Shown: in pieces, positions 1-7,483 of the stretch | How the letters are laid out: each line of letters starts with the position of its first letter | Numbering within the stretch: the stretch's first letter is position 1 | From: Halosimplex salinum | GTDB taxonomy: Archaea > Halobacteriota > Halobacteria > Halobacteriales > Haloarculaceae | DNA: 64,000 nucleotides | Direction of reading: 5' to 3' | NCBI RefSeq assembly: GCF_003730195.1 | Contig: NZ_QWGG01000002.1 | Span: 1 to 64,000 of the forward strand | The notes under the pieces: model-generated | What the model saw: the letters and a program-made list of their open reading frames with translations, nothing else | Told to the model about the DNA's origin: nothing | The model's database searches: none | Translations under genes and position numbers: made by a program

Positions 1-17
1 CCGACGCATAAGCCGGG

Positions 18-56
18 ATGAGGAGGCATTGGTGGACACAGCCGTTGCCTCCTCAT
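18..56. repeat. 11-bp perfect inverted repeat
   Basis: ATGAGGAGGCA at 18-28 is repeated as its exact reverse complement TGCCTCCTCAT at 46-56, with a 17-nt loop. It lies about 50 nt beyond the stop of the leftward gene ending at 108, so it could form a transcript-end hairpin. It could equally be one end of a mobile element, because the adjacent region holds a transposase remnant. The pairing is seen directly; the role is inference. Confidence 0.5.
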
Positions 57-107
57 TGCTCTCAAAAAGATGCCTCGATAAGCCGCCGCTGTCACGTGGT
101 TCGTCTC

Positions 108-362
108 CTAACTAAAGACGGATGACCCGCCGTGATTGTTGTTCAAGTAGGTATCTGCCTGATCCGCACGAGTAGGCATGTTGACTGAGTCTACTGAATC
201 CGAATCCGGAACCACATCACTGTAATTGAACATAATCGTATCACCTGAGAACGGTGCCCATGGACCGCTCTCAAGGTCGTCTATAATATTATCTATCTTA
301 TTTTCGATATTCGAATATTCATTTACGAACCGCTCGGTCGGGAAGAAGTCAATGTATGCCAT
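108..362 (-). CDS. Hypothetical protein, 84 aa
   Basis: I do not recognise this protein. It is 84 residues, acidic, Asn/Asp-rich, without a signal peptide or membrane segment, and ends in a Gly/Ser-rich tail. Its ATG overlaps the TGA of the preceding Tat-exported protein as TGATG, so the two are probably translationally coupled and functionally linked. Base composition is clearly AT-richer than the rest of the window, and codons are not GC-biased at third positions. This suggests recent acquisition. Function cannot be inferred. Confidence 0.6.
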   Translation of the reverse strand: MAYIDFFPTERFVNEYSNIENKIDNIIDDLESGPWAPFSGDTIMFNYSDVVPDSDSVDSVNMPTRADQADTYLNNNHGGSSVFS

Positions 363-1240
363 CAGGAACCACCTCCGTTGTTTCCTGGGACGATTAAATA
401 CATGTCCCCACCTGCAACCTCCTTTAGACGGTGTTCATCAGATACCTCTGCCCACTTTAGGACACGAGACAGATGAGCAGGGACTGGTTTGGGAATGACC
501 TTTGCGCCCGGTCCACCGTAAACCGGGAGTTCGCCCCGGTTCACCGCAGTCACTTTCGGAGTCACCGACACGGTTTTTGTTCCGACCTGTTCTTTTACCA
601 TCACCGTCTGGTCAACCCCTTCGCGGGAGCGTTCTACGGGCTCCCCAAATTCAGCAATCTCGATCGACTTTTCTTCCAACGAAATGCTTGACTTTTCGCC
701 TTCTGCGACAGTTCCGAGAATCTCGCTGTCTTGTTTCAGAAGGACCTCACTACTTTCCACTTCGACTTCGAGTTCGATCGGGTCATATCCAGACCTCGCG
801 TGAAGGAATTCTGCCGAGCGGTATTCTGTTCCCACGTCTTCGAATTCCGCGAACAGCGACTTCTGCGTATAGCGCGTCGAGTCATCGAACATGTGTTGTG
901 TGCTGGGTGTCCGAAGGAACCGGTCGTGTTTCTTCAGGTCACCGGGCGTACTTCGAACTGCAAAGAGGCCATCCTCACCGGCAAACGTCGGCGTCACTCG
1001 TCCATCTGCGTGCTTACGACCGATCTCATCCGATGAGTTTGGATGCGTGATCGCGAGATCGACCACATGCTTTGTACCGCGTTTAAGACTCTGCTGTGAG
1101 CGATTCGACGTTTCGATATTCTCAAGGGCAACAGACGTCCCGGTAAACCCGGCTATACTGCTGCCGGCTATCGCGCCACTCTTGAGTACTTGTCTTCTAT
1201 TTACGCCTTGACTATCATTGGACATTGCATTTTCAAACAT
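362..1240 (-). CDS. Tat-exported hypothetical protein
   Basis: This is a 292-residue protein with a twin-arginine signal: NRRQVLKSG at about residues 14-22, followed by a hydrophobic stretch (AIAGSSIAGFTG). It is therefore probably exported folded, as is usual in haloarchaea. The mature part is mixed beta-rich with no domain I recognise. ATG at 1240 gives MFENAM; an internal ATG at 1225 (MSNDSQ) is an equally good start and puts the RR motif closer to the N-terminus. An AT-rich promoter region with GAATATAC-like boxes lies at about 1268-1292. It is coupled to the downstream 84-aa gene through a TGATG overlap. Like its partner it is AT-richer than the chromosome around it. Confidence 0.65.
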   Translation of the reverse strand: MFENAMSNDSQGVNRRQVLKSGAIAGSSIAGFTGTSVALENIETSNRSQQSLKRGTKHVVDLAITHPNSSDEIGRKHADGRVTPTFAGEDGLFAVRSTPGDLKKHDRFLRTPSTQHMFDDSTRYTQKSLFAEFEDVGTEYRSAEFLHARSGYDPIELEVEVESSEVLLKQDSEILGTVAEGEKSSISLEEKSIEIAEFGEPVERSREGVDQTVMVKEQVGTKTVSVTPKVTAVNRGELPVYGGPGAKVIPKPVPAHLSRVLKWAEVSDEHRLKEVAGGDMYLIVPGNNGGGS

Positions 1241-1572
1241 ACATTCAGTTAGTTAAAATTTGCTATTTGTATATTCAAAACACATATTTAAGTTGATAAT
1301 AGCTGGTTAGGGTTTGAGGCCCCTATCATATTGGGTCGTAGTATGCATAGACAGCAACACCAGATCATGTAGGCTGTCATGGTGACTAGCCTACGACATG
1401 CACACTCTGTTATCCCTTACGTCAGCCAGTGAAAGCGTGGTATTGACTGCAATCGGAACAGACCAGAAGGACAGTGGCAGACATAAAACTGAGATCCATG
1501 ACTACGAACTTGACCAACAGCACGGCCTGCGTACGGTCTCTATTAGTTAACGCGCGGACCCTCGTCCCTGGC
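1241..1572. other. AT-rich intergenic segment with a small hairpin
   Basis: No convincing gene is visible. The left part (about 1250-1300) contains TATA-like runs that probably serve the leftward Tat-exported gene. An inverted repeat GTAGGCT at 1369-1375 pairs with AGCCTAC at 1388-1394. The right part runs into a degraded transposase. It may contain further decayed insertion-sequence DNA that I cannot align by eye. Confidence 0.5.
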
Positions 1573-1821
1573 AGACACAAACACGATGTCGAAACCACCA
1601 TGTTTCTCGTCAAGGGCGCTCAGCACCTCCAAACCGCACTGCAACAAGCTGGGCTCCGATTTCAGACGCGTCGCCACCGAAATCGTAACGCCATCGAACG
1701 GATTTTTCAGGAACTGAAGCGTCGAACATCCTCATTCTCGAACTGCTTCAGCCATGCCGAACCGGAAGCCGCCGAATCCTGGCTCCCAGCCCTTGCTTGT
1801 TGCCACACTGCTACTAATTAA
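1573..1821 (+). pseudogene. IS6-family transposase remnant (C-terminal fragment)
   Basis: The reading frame from about 1573 encodes about 80 residues resembling the end of haloarchaeal IS6-family (ISH-type) DDE transposases. Recognisable pieces are KHDVETTMFLVKGAQHLQTA, an RHRNRNAIERIFQELKRRTS block and a SNCFSHAEPEAAESWL block. The last of these normally surrounds the third catalytic acidic residue, the E of AIERIF here. The first two catalytic Asp regions and the helix-turn-helix are missing, and FLVDG has become FLVKG, which would remove the second catalytic Asp. The element is therefore dead. It marks the border between the AT-rich left end and the GC-rich chromosome. Confidence 0.7.
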
Positions 1822-1901
1822 ACACCGCCACGGCCGGGGTGAGAGTGCGCGGGCGGTACCGAGCATCTCCAGGCGGGCATGCGCGGGCGGTCGCGGCCGG
1901 G

Positions 1902-3881
1902 TCAGTCGCTCTCGCCGCGGTCGCCGGCCCGGTGTTCGCTGATGAGGCGGTCGACCATCTGGGCGTTCTGCTGGCGTTCGCGCTCCTCGGCGCGTTCCTC
2001 CCAGTCTTCGATGGCGGCCTCGATCTCCCGCTCGCGGGCGACGGCCAGTTCGTCGATCTCTTGGACGGTGACCGTGCTCGCGGGCGCGACCGGGACGTCG
2101 TGTTTGAACAGGATCTCGTCGGCGACGTCCGAGAGCCCGCCGTTCCTGAGGACGATCTGGGGGTCGACGTCGACGATCTTGTCCGCCGTCGAGGCGCCGG
2201 CGCCGGAGGCGTCGCGGAACATGATCACGTCGTCCTCGGCCAACCCGAAGCGCTCGTCGGCGTCGTCGATAGCGCCGCTGGTGAACTGCTCGACGACCTT
2301 GACGGGGACGAGCCCCTGTTTCTTCTCGGCGACGTCCGCGAAGTTCGAGTGGTCGAGCTTCCAGAGGGCTTTCAGCCGGTCGAGTTTCCCCTCCAGGTCG
2401 TCGATGCGGTCGTCCTTCTCGTCGATCTCCCCTTTCAGCCGACGGTTCTCCCGTTCCAGTCTGGTGACCTCGCGGTCCTTGCGGGCCTCCTTTCGCGTCT
2501 CGCTGCGTGCCGCCGTGAGCTTGCGCTCGTAGTCGTCGATCTCGGCGTCTTTCTCCGATATCGTCTCCTCCAGGCCCTCGACGTGGGACTGCAGTTGCGC
2601 GACCTGTGATTCGAGCTGGCTGATGCGCTTCTGTTCGGGCGACTGCTCGTTGTCGGGCCGTTCGGACGCTTCGACTTCCTCGTCGCCGTCGTCGCGCAGG
2701 TCCGCGAGGACGGTCTCGACGCTCTCCTCGCCGGTGACGACGCGGGCGATCACGGGACCGACCTCCTGCCCGGGCGGGACCTTCGCGGCGATGCGGTCGA
2801 ACTGGTCCGTGTGGGCGTCGAACGCGCCGAAGGCGGCGGCCATGGCATCGCGCTCGTGGTCGTTGTCGTAGCCCTCCTCGCGCGTGCGGTGCTGTTTCAC
2901 GTCGACGGGCAGGTCGCGGGAGGGGGTCCACCCGGCGGCGTCGAACGACCGGCGGAGTTTCTCGACGGTCTCGGGCATCGGCGTCACGTCGGCGGCGACG
3001 ATGACCGGGCGCCCGCGTTCGACGATCCACTCGGTCACGTCGGCGCTGTCGGCGGTCCGCGTGCTCAGCACGTCCAGCACCTCGCCGTCGAGGCCGACGA
3101 TGGCGACCGCCGTCGTCGTGCCGGGGTCGACGCCGACGACGACGTGGTCCCGGCGCTTGGCGAGCGGGCTGAACTCGATGCCGTCGCGTCTCACTCGCTC
3201 GACCTCGACGCGCACGTCGCCGGCCCGGACGTTCGAGACGGGGATGTCCTGCGGACGGGCCTCGACGGTGAACACGGCGTTCGAGAAGCCGCCGTACTTC
3301 TCCGTCTCCTCGCGCTCGAAGTCCAGCCCCGCGTCTTCGAGGTCGGACTCGACCTCGCGGGTGCGCCGCTTGACCGACCCGTGGATCCGGCGGGTGTAAC
3401 GATCCTCGGACCAGCCGCCGCCACCGCCCGTCGAGCGACCGCGGGAGACCTTCACCTCCGTCTCGTCGGTGAACGCCGACACGACCTGGCCGACGTTGTT
3501 GGCGGCGAGTCGGGCCGCCGCCTCGGCTTCCTTCATGGGGTCTTTGCCGTAGGGTACGTCGTGGCGGTTGGCGACCCTGGAGAGCGGTTCCGGCCGCTCG
3601 GCGCCGGTGACCTGCACCAGCGTCGTCTCGTCGGGGAGCTCCCCCAGAAAGTGGACGAGGGCGTCCTTGTTCTCCGCGAGTTCGTACATGTTGTCCGTCG
3701 CGACGATGGCGGGTTTCTCGTCGCGGATCAGCCGGTGGAGCTTCCGCCGGGAGACCACGTCGCGGTCGACGTGTTCGCCGTCGAACGCGACCAGCGCGTA
3801 GGACACGTCCCCGCGCACGTCGCCGCTCTGGACGTCGACCCCGAAGACGACCGCGTCCAGCGCACTCGTTCGCGTACTCAC
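1902..3881 (-). CDS. DUF460 family RNase H-fold protein with coiled coil
   Basis: This is a 659-residue archaeal DUF460/COG2433 protein. The N-terminal part carries a first RNase H-like segment (FGVDVQSGD). A second one contains VVGVDPGTTTAVAI at about residues 248-262, the acidic glycine-rich strand typical of RNase H/RuvC-like folds. Residues about 425-530 form a highly charged coiled coil, followed by a C-terminal globular domain. The family is widespread in archaea and predicted to be a nuclease, but a biochemical role is not established to my knowledge. I chose the GTG at 3881 because a TATA box (GTTTATATTTA, 3902-3912) is centred 26 nt upstream. Reading further upstream would pass through the tandem repeats at 3943-3992. 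Confidence 0.85.
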   Translation of the reverse strand: MSTRTSALDAVVFGVDVQSGDVRGDVSYALVAFDGEHVDRDVVSRRKLHRLIRDEKPAIVATDNMYELAENKDALVHFLGELPDETTLVQVTGAERPEPLSRVANRHDVPYGKDPMKEAEAAARLAANNVGQVVSAFTDETEVKVSRGRSTGGGGGWSEDRYTRRIHGSVKRRTREVESDLEDAGLDFEREETEKYGGFSNAVFTVEARPQDIPVSNVRAGDVRVEVERVRRDGIEFSPLAKRRDHVVVGVDPGTTTAVAIVGLDGEVLDVLSTRTADSADVTEWIVERGRPVIVAADVTPMPETVEKLRRSFDAAGWTPSRDLPVDVKQHRTREEGYDNDHERDAMAAAFGAFDAHTDQFDRIAAKVPPGQEVGPVIARVVTGEESVETVLADLRDDGDEEVEASERPDNEQSPEQKRISQLESQVAQLQSHVEGLEETISEKDAEIDDYERKLTAARSETRKEARKDREVTRLERENRRLKGEIDEKDDRIDDLEGKLDRLKALWKLDHSNFADVAEKKQGLVPVKVVEQFTSGAIDDADERFGLAEDDVIMFRDASGAGASTADKIVDVDPQIVLRNGGLSDVADEILFKHDVPVAPASTVTVQEIDELAVAREREIEAAIEDWEERAEERERQQNAQMVDRLISEHRAGDRGESD

Positions 3882-3901
3882 ACGCGGGCGTATGCAACCT
3901 G

Positions 3902-3912
3902 TAAATATAAAC
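3902..3912 (-). promoter_or_regulatory. TATA box of the DUF460 gene
   Basis: On the minus strand this reads GTTTATATTTA, centred 26 nt before the GTG at 3881. That spacing predicts a leaderless transcript beginning at or next to the start codon. Confidence 0.7.
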
Positions 3913-3942
3913 CCGACGCGGAAACCGGCCGACCGGACCGCG

Positions 3943-3992
3943 CTCACACAGCGTGGGTTCGCCTCCACTCACACAGCGTGGGTTCGCCTCCA
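3943..3992. repeat. 25-bp tandem direct repeat, two copies
   Basis: The 25-bp unit beginning CTCACACAGCGTGGGTTCGC occurs at 3943-3967 and again at 3968-3992 without mismatch. The start of a third copy (CTCACCCG) runs into the end of the methyltransferase gene. It fills most of the gap between the DUF460 promoter and the stop of the upstream methyltransferase gene. This may be a slippage product. Confidence 0.85.
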
Positions 3993-3993
3993 C

Positions 3994-4689
3994 TCACCCG
4001 GGCTCGGCCCGGATCCCGGTGATCACGCCGAGCATCCCGGTGGCGGACGTAGTGACCGAGAGCTCGGACCGCGAGACGAGTTCCAGCGGTTCCTGGTTCC
4101 ATCGACAGTTGTGTTTCTCGTAGTGGGCGTCGGCCCGCCAGTCCTGGAATCGACCCAGCAGTTCGACGCTACTGCGACCGTGCTCGAGGAGCAGGACCTG
4201 CCCGTTGGGCTCGCACACCCGGTTCATCTCGTCCAGCGCCGCGACGGGATCCGGGAAGGTGCACGTCGAGAGCGACGAGATCACCGTCTCGAAGCTGTCG
4301 TCGGGAAACGCCAGCGCCTGGGCGTCCATCTCGAACAGCGTCTCGCCGCGCACCAGCCGAGGGGAGCGGGCCTCGGCCTCGCGGAGCATCTCCGGGCTGA
4401 CGTCGATCCCGACGTACTCGGTCGTCTCGGGGACGTAGTCGGCGTTCGTCCCGATCCCGCACGCGACGTCGAGGACGCGACCGGTCGCCTGTCCGAAGAG
4501 CCGACGCCGATACCGGCCCAGCAGCAGTCGGTCGAGCCAGCGCATCCGGGCCACCGTGTCGGCCTGGTCCGCGTACGTCTCCCGGATGTCGTCCAGGGAA
4601 TCCGGCCGACGCCCGGCGTGGTCGACCGCGTCGTCCCTACCGCGCCCCCTCGTCCGTGTCGAGCCGTCGGAGTGGTCTGTCTTTGCCAT
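3994..4689 (-). CDS. Class I SAM-dependent methyltransferase
   Basis: A 231-residue Methyltransf_11-type enzyme. Motif I is VLDVACGIGTNAD at residues 72-84, the motif II acidic residue lies in VGIDVS, and the later motifs are FPDDSFETVISSLS and PNGQVLLLEHG. The N-terminal ~35 residues are charged and probably disordered. The fold predicts transfer of a methyl group from S-adenosylmethionine, but sequence alone does not show the acceptor. The family includes quinone and small-molecule methyltransferases. It lies upstream of the DUF460 gene on the same strand, with its own start about 160 bp from the divergent VOC gene. Confidence 0.8.
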   Translation of the reverse strand: MAKTDHSDGSTRTRGRGRDDAVDHAGRRPDSLDDIRETYADQADTVARMRWLDRLLLGRYRRRLFGQATGRVLDVACGIGTNADYVPETTEYVGIDVSPEMLREAEARSPRLVRGETLFEMDAQALAFPDDSFETVISSLSTCTFPDPVAALDEMNRVCEPNGQVLLLEHGRSSVELLGRFQDWRADAHYEKHNCRWNQEPLELVSRSELSVTTSATGMLGVITGIRAEPG

Positions 4690-4848
4690 CAGGTAACACT
4701 TCTCGTTCCGATCGGGAAACCGTATCGCCGACGAGACCGGGCGGGGCCGCTGCGGGTATCCCGTGCCGGCGCGCCGAGGCGACGAGAATCGGGGAATCTA
4801 TCTCCGAGTTCACAAGACGGATACGGACGACCCGAGAACCCGCTCGCC

Positions 4849-5241
4849 ATGGAAGCCACTGCGATCGACCACGTGAATCTGCGCGTTGCCGAATCGGACA
4901 TCGAGGCCTTCGTGGGCTTCTATCGCGACGAGATGGGGTTCTCGCTGGAGTACTACGGCGAGTATCGCGCCGGCGAGCGCGACTTCTTCTACGTCCGGCT
5001 CGGGCCGTCCTGTATCATCCACGTCGCACCGCGGGAGACCGTGCCCGAACCGACCGGCGAGACGGTCGACCACTTCGCGGTGTTCGTCGACGCGTCGATG
5101 GACGAGGTGATGGAGCGCGTCGAGGCGGCGGACGTCGCGGTTCGAACCGAGGCGGTCCGGGAGGGCGCGACCGGCGAGTACCCCTGCGTCTACGTCGAGG
5201 ACCCCGCCGGCTACACGGTGGAGTTCAAGACGAGCGAGTAA
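4849..5241 (+). CDS. VOC (glyoxalase/bleomycin resistance-type) protein
   Basis: A 130-residue single-unit vicinal-oxygen-chelate protein. The beta-alpha-beta modules open with IDHVNLRV (first metal His) and GETVDHFAVFV (second His), and end with VYVEDPAGYTVEFKT (metal Glu). These side chains are the usual divalent-metal ligands, so it is probably an active metal-dependent lyase, isomerase or dioxygenase. The substrate is unknown. The ATG at 4849 begins MEATAID, directly before the first VOC strand. Confidence 0.8.
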   Translation: MEATAIDHVNLRVAESDIEAFVGFYRDEMGFSLEYYGEYRAGERDFFYVRLGPSCIIHVAPRETVPEPTGETVDHFAVFVDASMDEVMERVEAADVAVRTEAVREGATGEYPCVYVEDPAGYTVEFKTSE

Positions 5242-5266
5242 GGGGGCGCGACCGGGCCGCTCCGGT

Positions 5267-5665
5267 TCAACCCGACTCCGATGGGTCGCCAGCGGCGTCC
5301 CGCACGTGGCTCTTGCAGGTCTCGGAGAAGGTCGCCAGCGGGAGGTCCGCGTCTGAGTCGACGCTGACGAACAGCCCGGTGAACTCGGCGGCGGCGAAGT
5401 GGAAGGCGGTCAGGTCGTCGAAGCGGTGGACCGAGCACTGCAGGTCGCCGGCGCCGAAGAGGTCTTCGAGGTGCCCCCGTCCGAGCCCCTGCAGGACGAG
5501 TTCGTCGTGGACCCGCTCGGCGTGGACCTCGACGCGGGGCTCGGCGTCCGGCCTGACGTAGGCAGGGTCGTAGCCGTCCCGGTCGTACGTGGCGACGACC
5601 CGAATCGAGTCACCGGCGAGGTCCCGCAGGGCTTCGACCAGCGCAGCCTCGTCATCGACTACCAT
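5267..5665 (-). CDS. Haloarchaeal conserved protein (DUF7522-like)
   Basis: A 132-residue acidic protein without membrane segments. Its layout is an N-terminal helix ending DLAGDSIRVVATYD, a central VHDELVLQGLGRGHLEDLFG, and a beta stretch DLQCSVHRFDDLTAFHF. It resembles a haloarchaea-restricted family I associate with DUF7522; that family name is from memory and only moderately certain. Function is unknown. Possible upstream starts (ATG 5689, TTG 5695) exist; I prefer ATG 5665 (MVVDDEAAL), where the conserved part begins. It converges with the VOC gene across 25 bp. Confidence 0.6.
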   Translation of the reverse strand: MVVDDEAALVEALRDLAGDSIRVVATYDRDGYDPAYVRPDAEPRVEVHAERVHDELVLQGLGRGHLEDLFGAGDLQCSVHRFDDLTAFHFAAAEFTGLFVSVDSDADLPLATFSETCKSHVRDAAGDPSESG

Positions 5666-5792
5666 ACGCCCACCTTCCGTGCCACGCATTGTCAAAGTAG
5701 CGGCCGTCCGTGGATCTCACCCGTCCGTGCCGAGGGACTGGTCCGATTTCCGCGGACGGTCGTTTTACGGTCCGGCGCGCCCTCCCTCGACC

Positions 5793-6764
5793 ATGGAGTA
5801 CACGACGCTCGGCTCGACCGGCATGGAGGTCTCGAAGGTGTGTCTCGGCTGTATGAGCTTCGGCAGCGGCAGTGACTGGATGCTCGACGAAGCGGAGGGT
5901 CGCGAACTCGTCGAGCGCGCGATCGACCTGGGCGTGAACTTCTTCGACACCGCGAACACGTACTCGGCGGGCGAATCGGAGGAGATCCTCGGCGACGTGC
6001 TCTCGGAGTACGACCGCGACGAACAGGTCGTCGCCACCAAGGTCCGGTTCTCCGGTGCGAAGGACCACCGCAACGCGGAGGGGCTCTCGCGAAAGACCAT
6101 CGAGCAGGAACTCGACCACTCGCTCGACCGGCTGGGGATGGACACCGTCGACCTCTACCAGATCCACCGCTGGGATTACGACACGCCCATCGAGACGACG
6201 CTCCGGGCGCTCGACGACGCCGTCCGCCGCGGCGAGGTCCGGCACATCGGCGCCTCCTCCATGTGGGCCCACCAGTTCCAGCGCGCGCTGCAGGTGAGCG
6301 ACGAGCAGGGGCTGGCCCGGTTCGAGACGATGCAGAACCTCTATCACCTGACCTACCGCGAGGAGGAGCGCGAGATGTACCCGGTCTGCACCGACGAAAA
6401 CGTCGGCGTCCTCCCGTGGTCGCCGCTCGCCGCCGGGTACCTGACCCGCCCCCACGAGGAGTTCACCGAGACCGAACGGGGCGAACACGAGATCGACTAC
6501 GGGACCCCCTATCACGAGGGGCCCGGGAGCGAGGCGATCAACCGGCGAGTGGAAGAACTCGCCGACGAGAAAGGCGTGACGATGGCCCAGATCGCGCTCG
6601 CCTGGCACTTCCAGAACGACAACGTCGACGCGCCCATCGTCGGCACCTCCAGCGTCGAACACCTCGAAGACGCCGTCGAAGCGCTGGAGGTGTCGCTGTC
6701 GGACTCCGACGTCGAGTACCTCGAAGAGCCGTACCACCCCGTCCCGGTCTTCGGTCACGAGTGA
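5793..6764 (+). CDS. Aldo/keto reductase
   Basis: A 323-residue (alpha/beta)8 aldo/keto reductase of the YajO/voltage-gated K-channel-beta-like class. The catalytic tetrad is visible: Asp and Tyr in FFDTANTYSAGESEEILG, Lys in VVATKVRF and His in YQIHRWD. The C-terminal NADPH-binding loop reads VDAPIVGTSSVEHLEDAVEA. It should reduce aldehydes or ketones with NADPH; the substrate is unknown. ATG 5793 starts MEYTTLGSTG at the canonical first strand. Its TGA overlaps the GTG of the next gene (GTGA), so the acetoacetate-decarboxylase-like protein is probably cotranslated. Confidence 0.88.
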   Translation: MEYTTLGSTGMEVSKVCLGCMSFGSGSDWMLDEAEGRELVERAIDLGVNFFDTANTYSAGESEEILGDVLSEYDRDEQVVATKVRFSGAKDHRNAEGLSRKTIEQELDHSLDRLGMDTVDLYQIHRWDYDTPIETTLRALDDAVRRGEVRHIGASSMWAHQFQRALQVSDEQGLARFETMQNLYHLTYREEEREMYPVCTDENVGVLPWSPLAAGYLTRPHEEFTETERGEHEIDYGTPYHEGPGSEAINRRVEELADEKGVTMAQIALAWHFQNDNVDAPIVGTSSVEHLEDAVEALEVSLSDSDVEYLEEPYHPVPVFGHE

Positions 6765-7483
6765 CCCGCCCCCGCTCGGAGACGCACGCGCTCTCCACCG
6801 GGCACGAGGTCACGGTGCCACTGGAGACCGAGGCCGAAGCCACCGCAGTCGTCGTCACGGCCGACGCCGAGCGAGTCGGCGAGCGGCTTCCCGACGGCCT
6901 CTCGCCGGTCCGCGTCGCGCCGGGACGCGCCGCGGTCACGCTCCTCTCGGTCGACTACCGGCGCATCGGCGACGACGCGATGGCGCCTTACGAGGAGTTC
7001 GGCGTCCTCCTCGCGGCCACCCCCGCGTCCGGGGCCAGAGTCCCGGAGTTGATGGCTCCCCGGAACGGGCTGGGCGGCTACGTCGCGACGCTCCCGGTGA
7101 CGACCGAGCCCGCTCGCGCGCTGGGCGAGGAGATCTGGGGCTACCCCAAGCGCGTCGCGGACGTCTCGATCACCGACCGCGGCGGGCGGCGACGCACGGC
7201 CGTCGGCGACGAGCGAGGTCACGCCCTCACGCTCGACGCACCCTGTCGGCCCCGGATCCGGTGGACCGTCGCCACGGAGAGTTACACCGGGGACGGCTCG
7301 CCGGAGCGCCAGCCCCTCCGGCTCTCCGGCGCGTTCGGCGTCCGGCCGTTCGGGGGGTCGTACTCGCTGGGGCGACACCCGCTGGCCGAGCGCCTGCGCG
7401 ACCTGTCTCTAGGGCGGGTGCTGTGCGCGCTCGCGTTCGACGGCCGGTTCGTCATCGGTCGCGGCCGACCGCTCTCCCCCTGA
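6761..7483 (+). CDS. Acetoacetate decarboxylase-like protein
   Basis: A 240-residue member of the acetoacetate decarboxylase fold. The signature EEIWGYPKRVADV (about residues 123-135) contains the lysine (K130) that forms the Schiff base in true decarboxylases. The family also includes aldolase-dehydratases and proteins of unknown role, so decarboxylation of acetoacetate is possible but unproven. The GTG at 6761 overlaps the stop of the upstream aldo/keto reductase, which supports this start and a shared function in keto-compound metabolism. The last 75 nt overlap antisense with the FAD oxidoreductase gene on the other strand. Confidence 0.72.
   Translation: MTRPRSETHALSTGHEVTVPLETEAEATAVVVTADAERVGERLPDGLSPVRVAPGRAAVTLLSVDYRRIGDDAMAPYEEFGVLLAATPASGARVPELMAPRNGLGGYVATLPVTTEPARALGEEIWGYPKRVADVSITDRGGRRRTAVGDERGHALTLDAPCRPRIRWTVATESYTGDGSPERQPLRLSGAFGVRPFGGSYSLGRHPLAERLRDLSLGRVLCALAFDGRFVIGRGRPLSP

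Noticed and set aside
1732-3993. Long 753-residue minus-strand frame
   Set aside because: Extremely Arg/Gly/Pro-rich, out of frame with the clear DUF460 gene on the same strand; a high-GC shadow.
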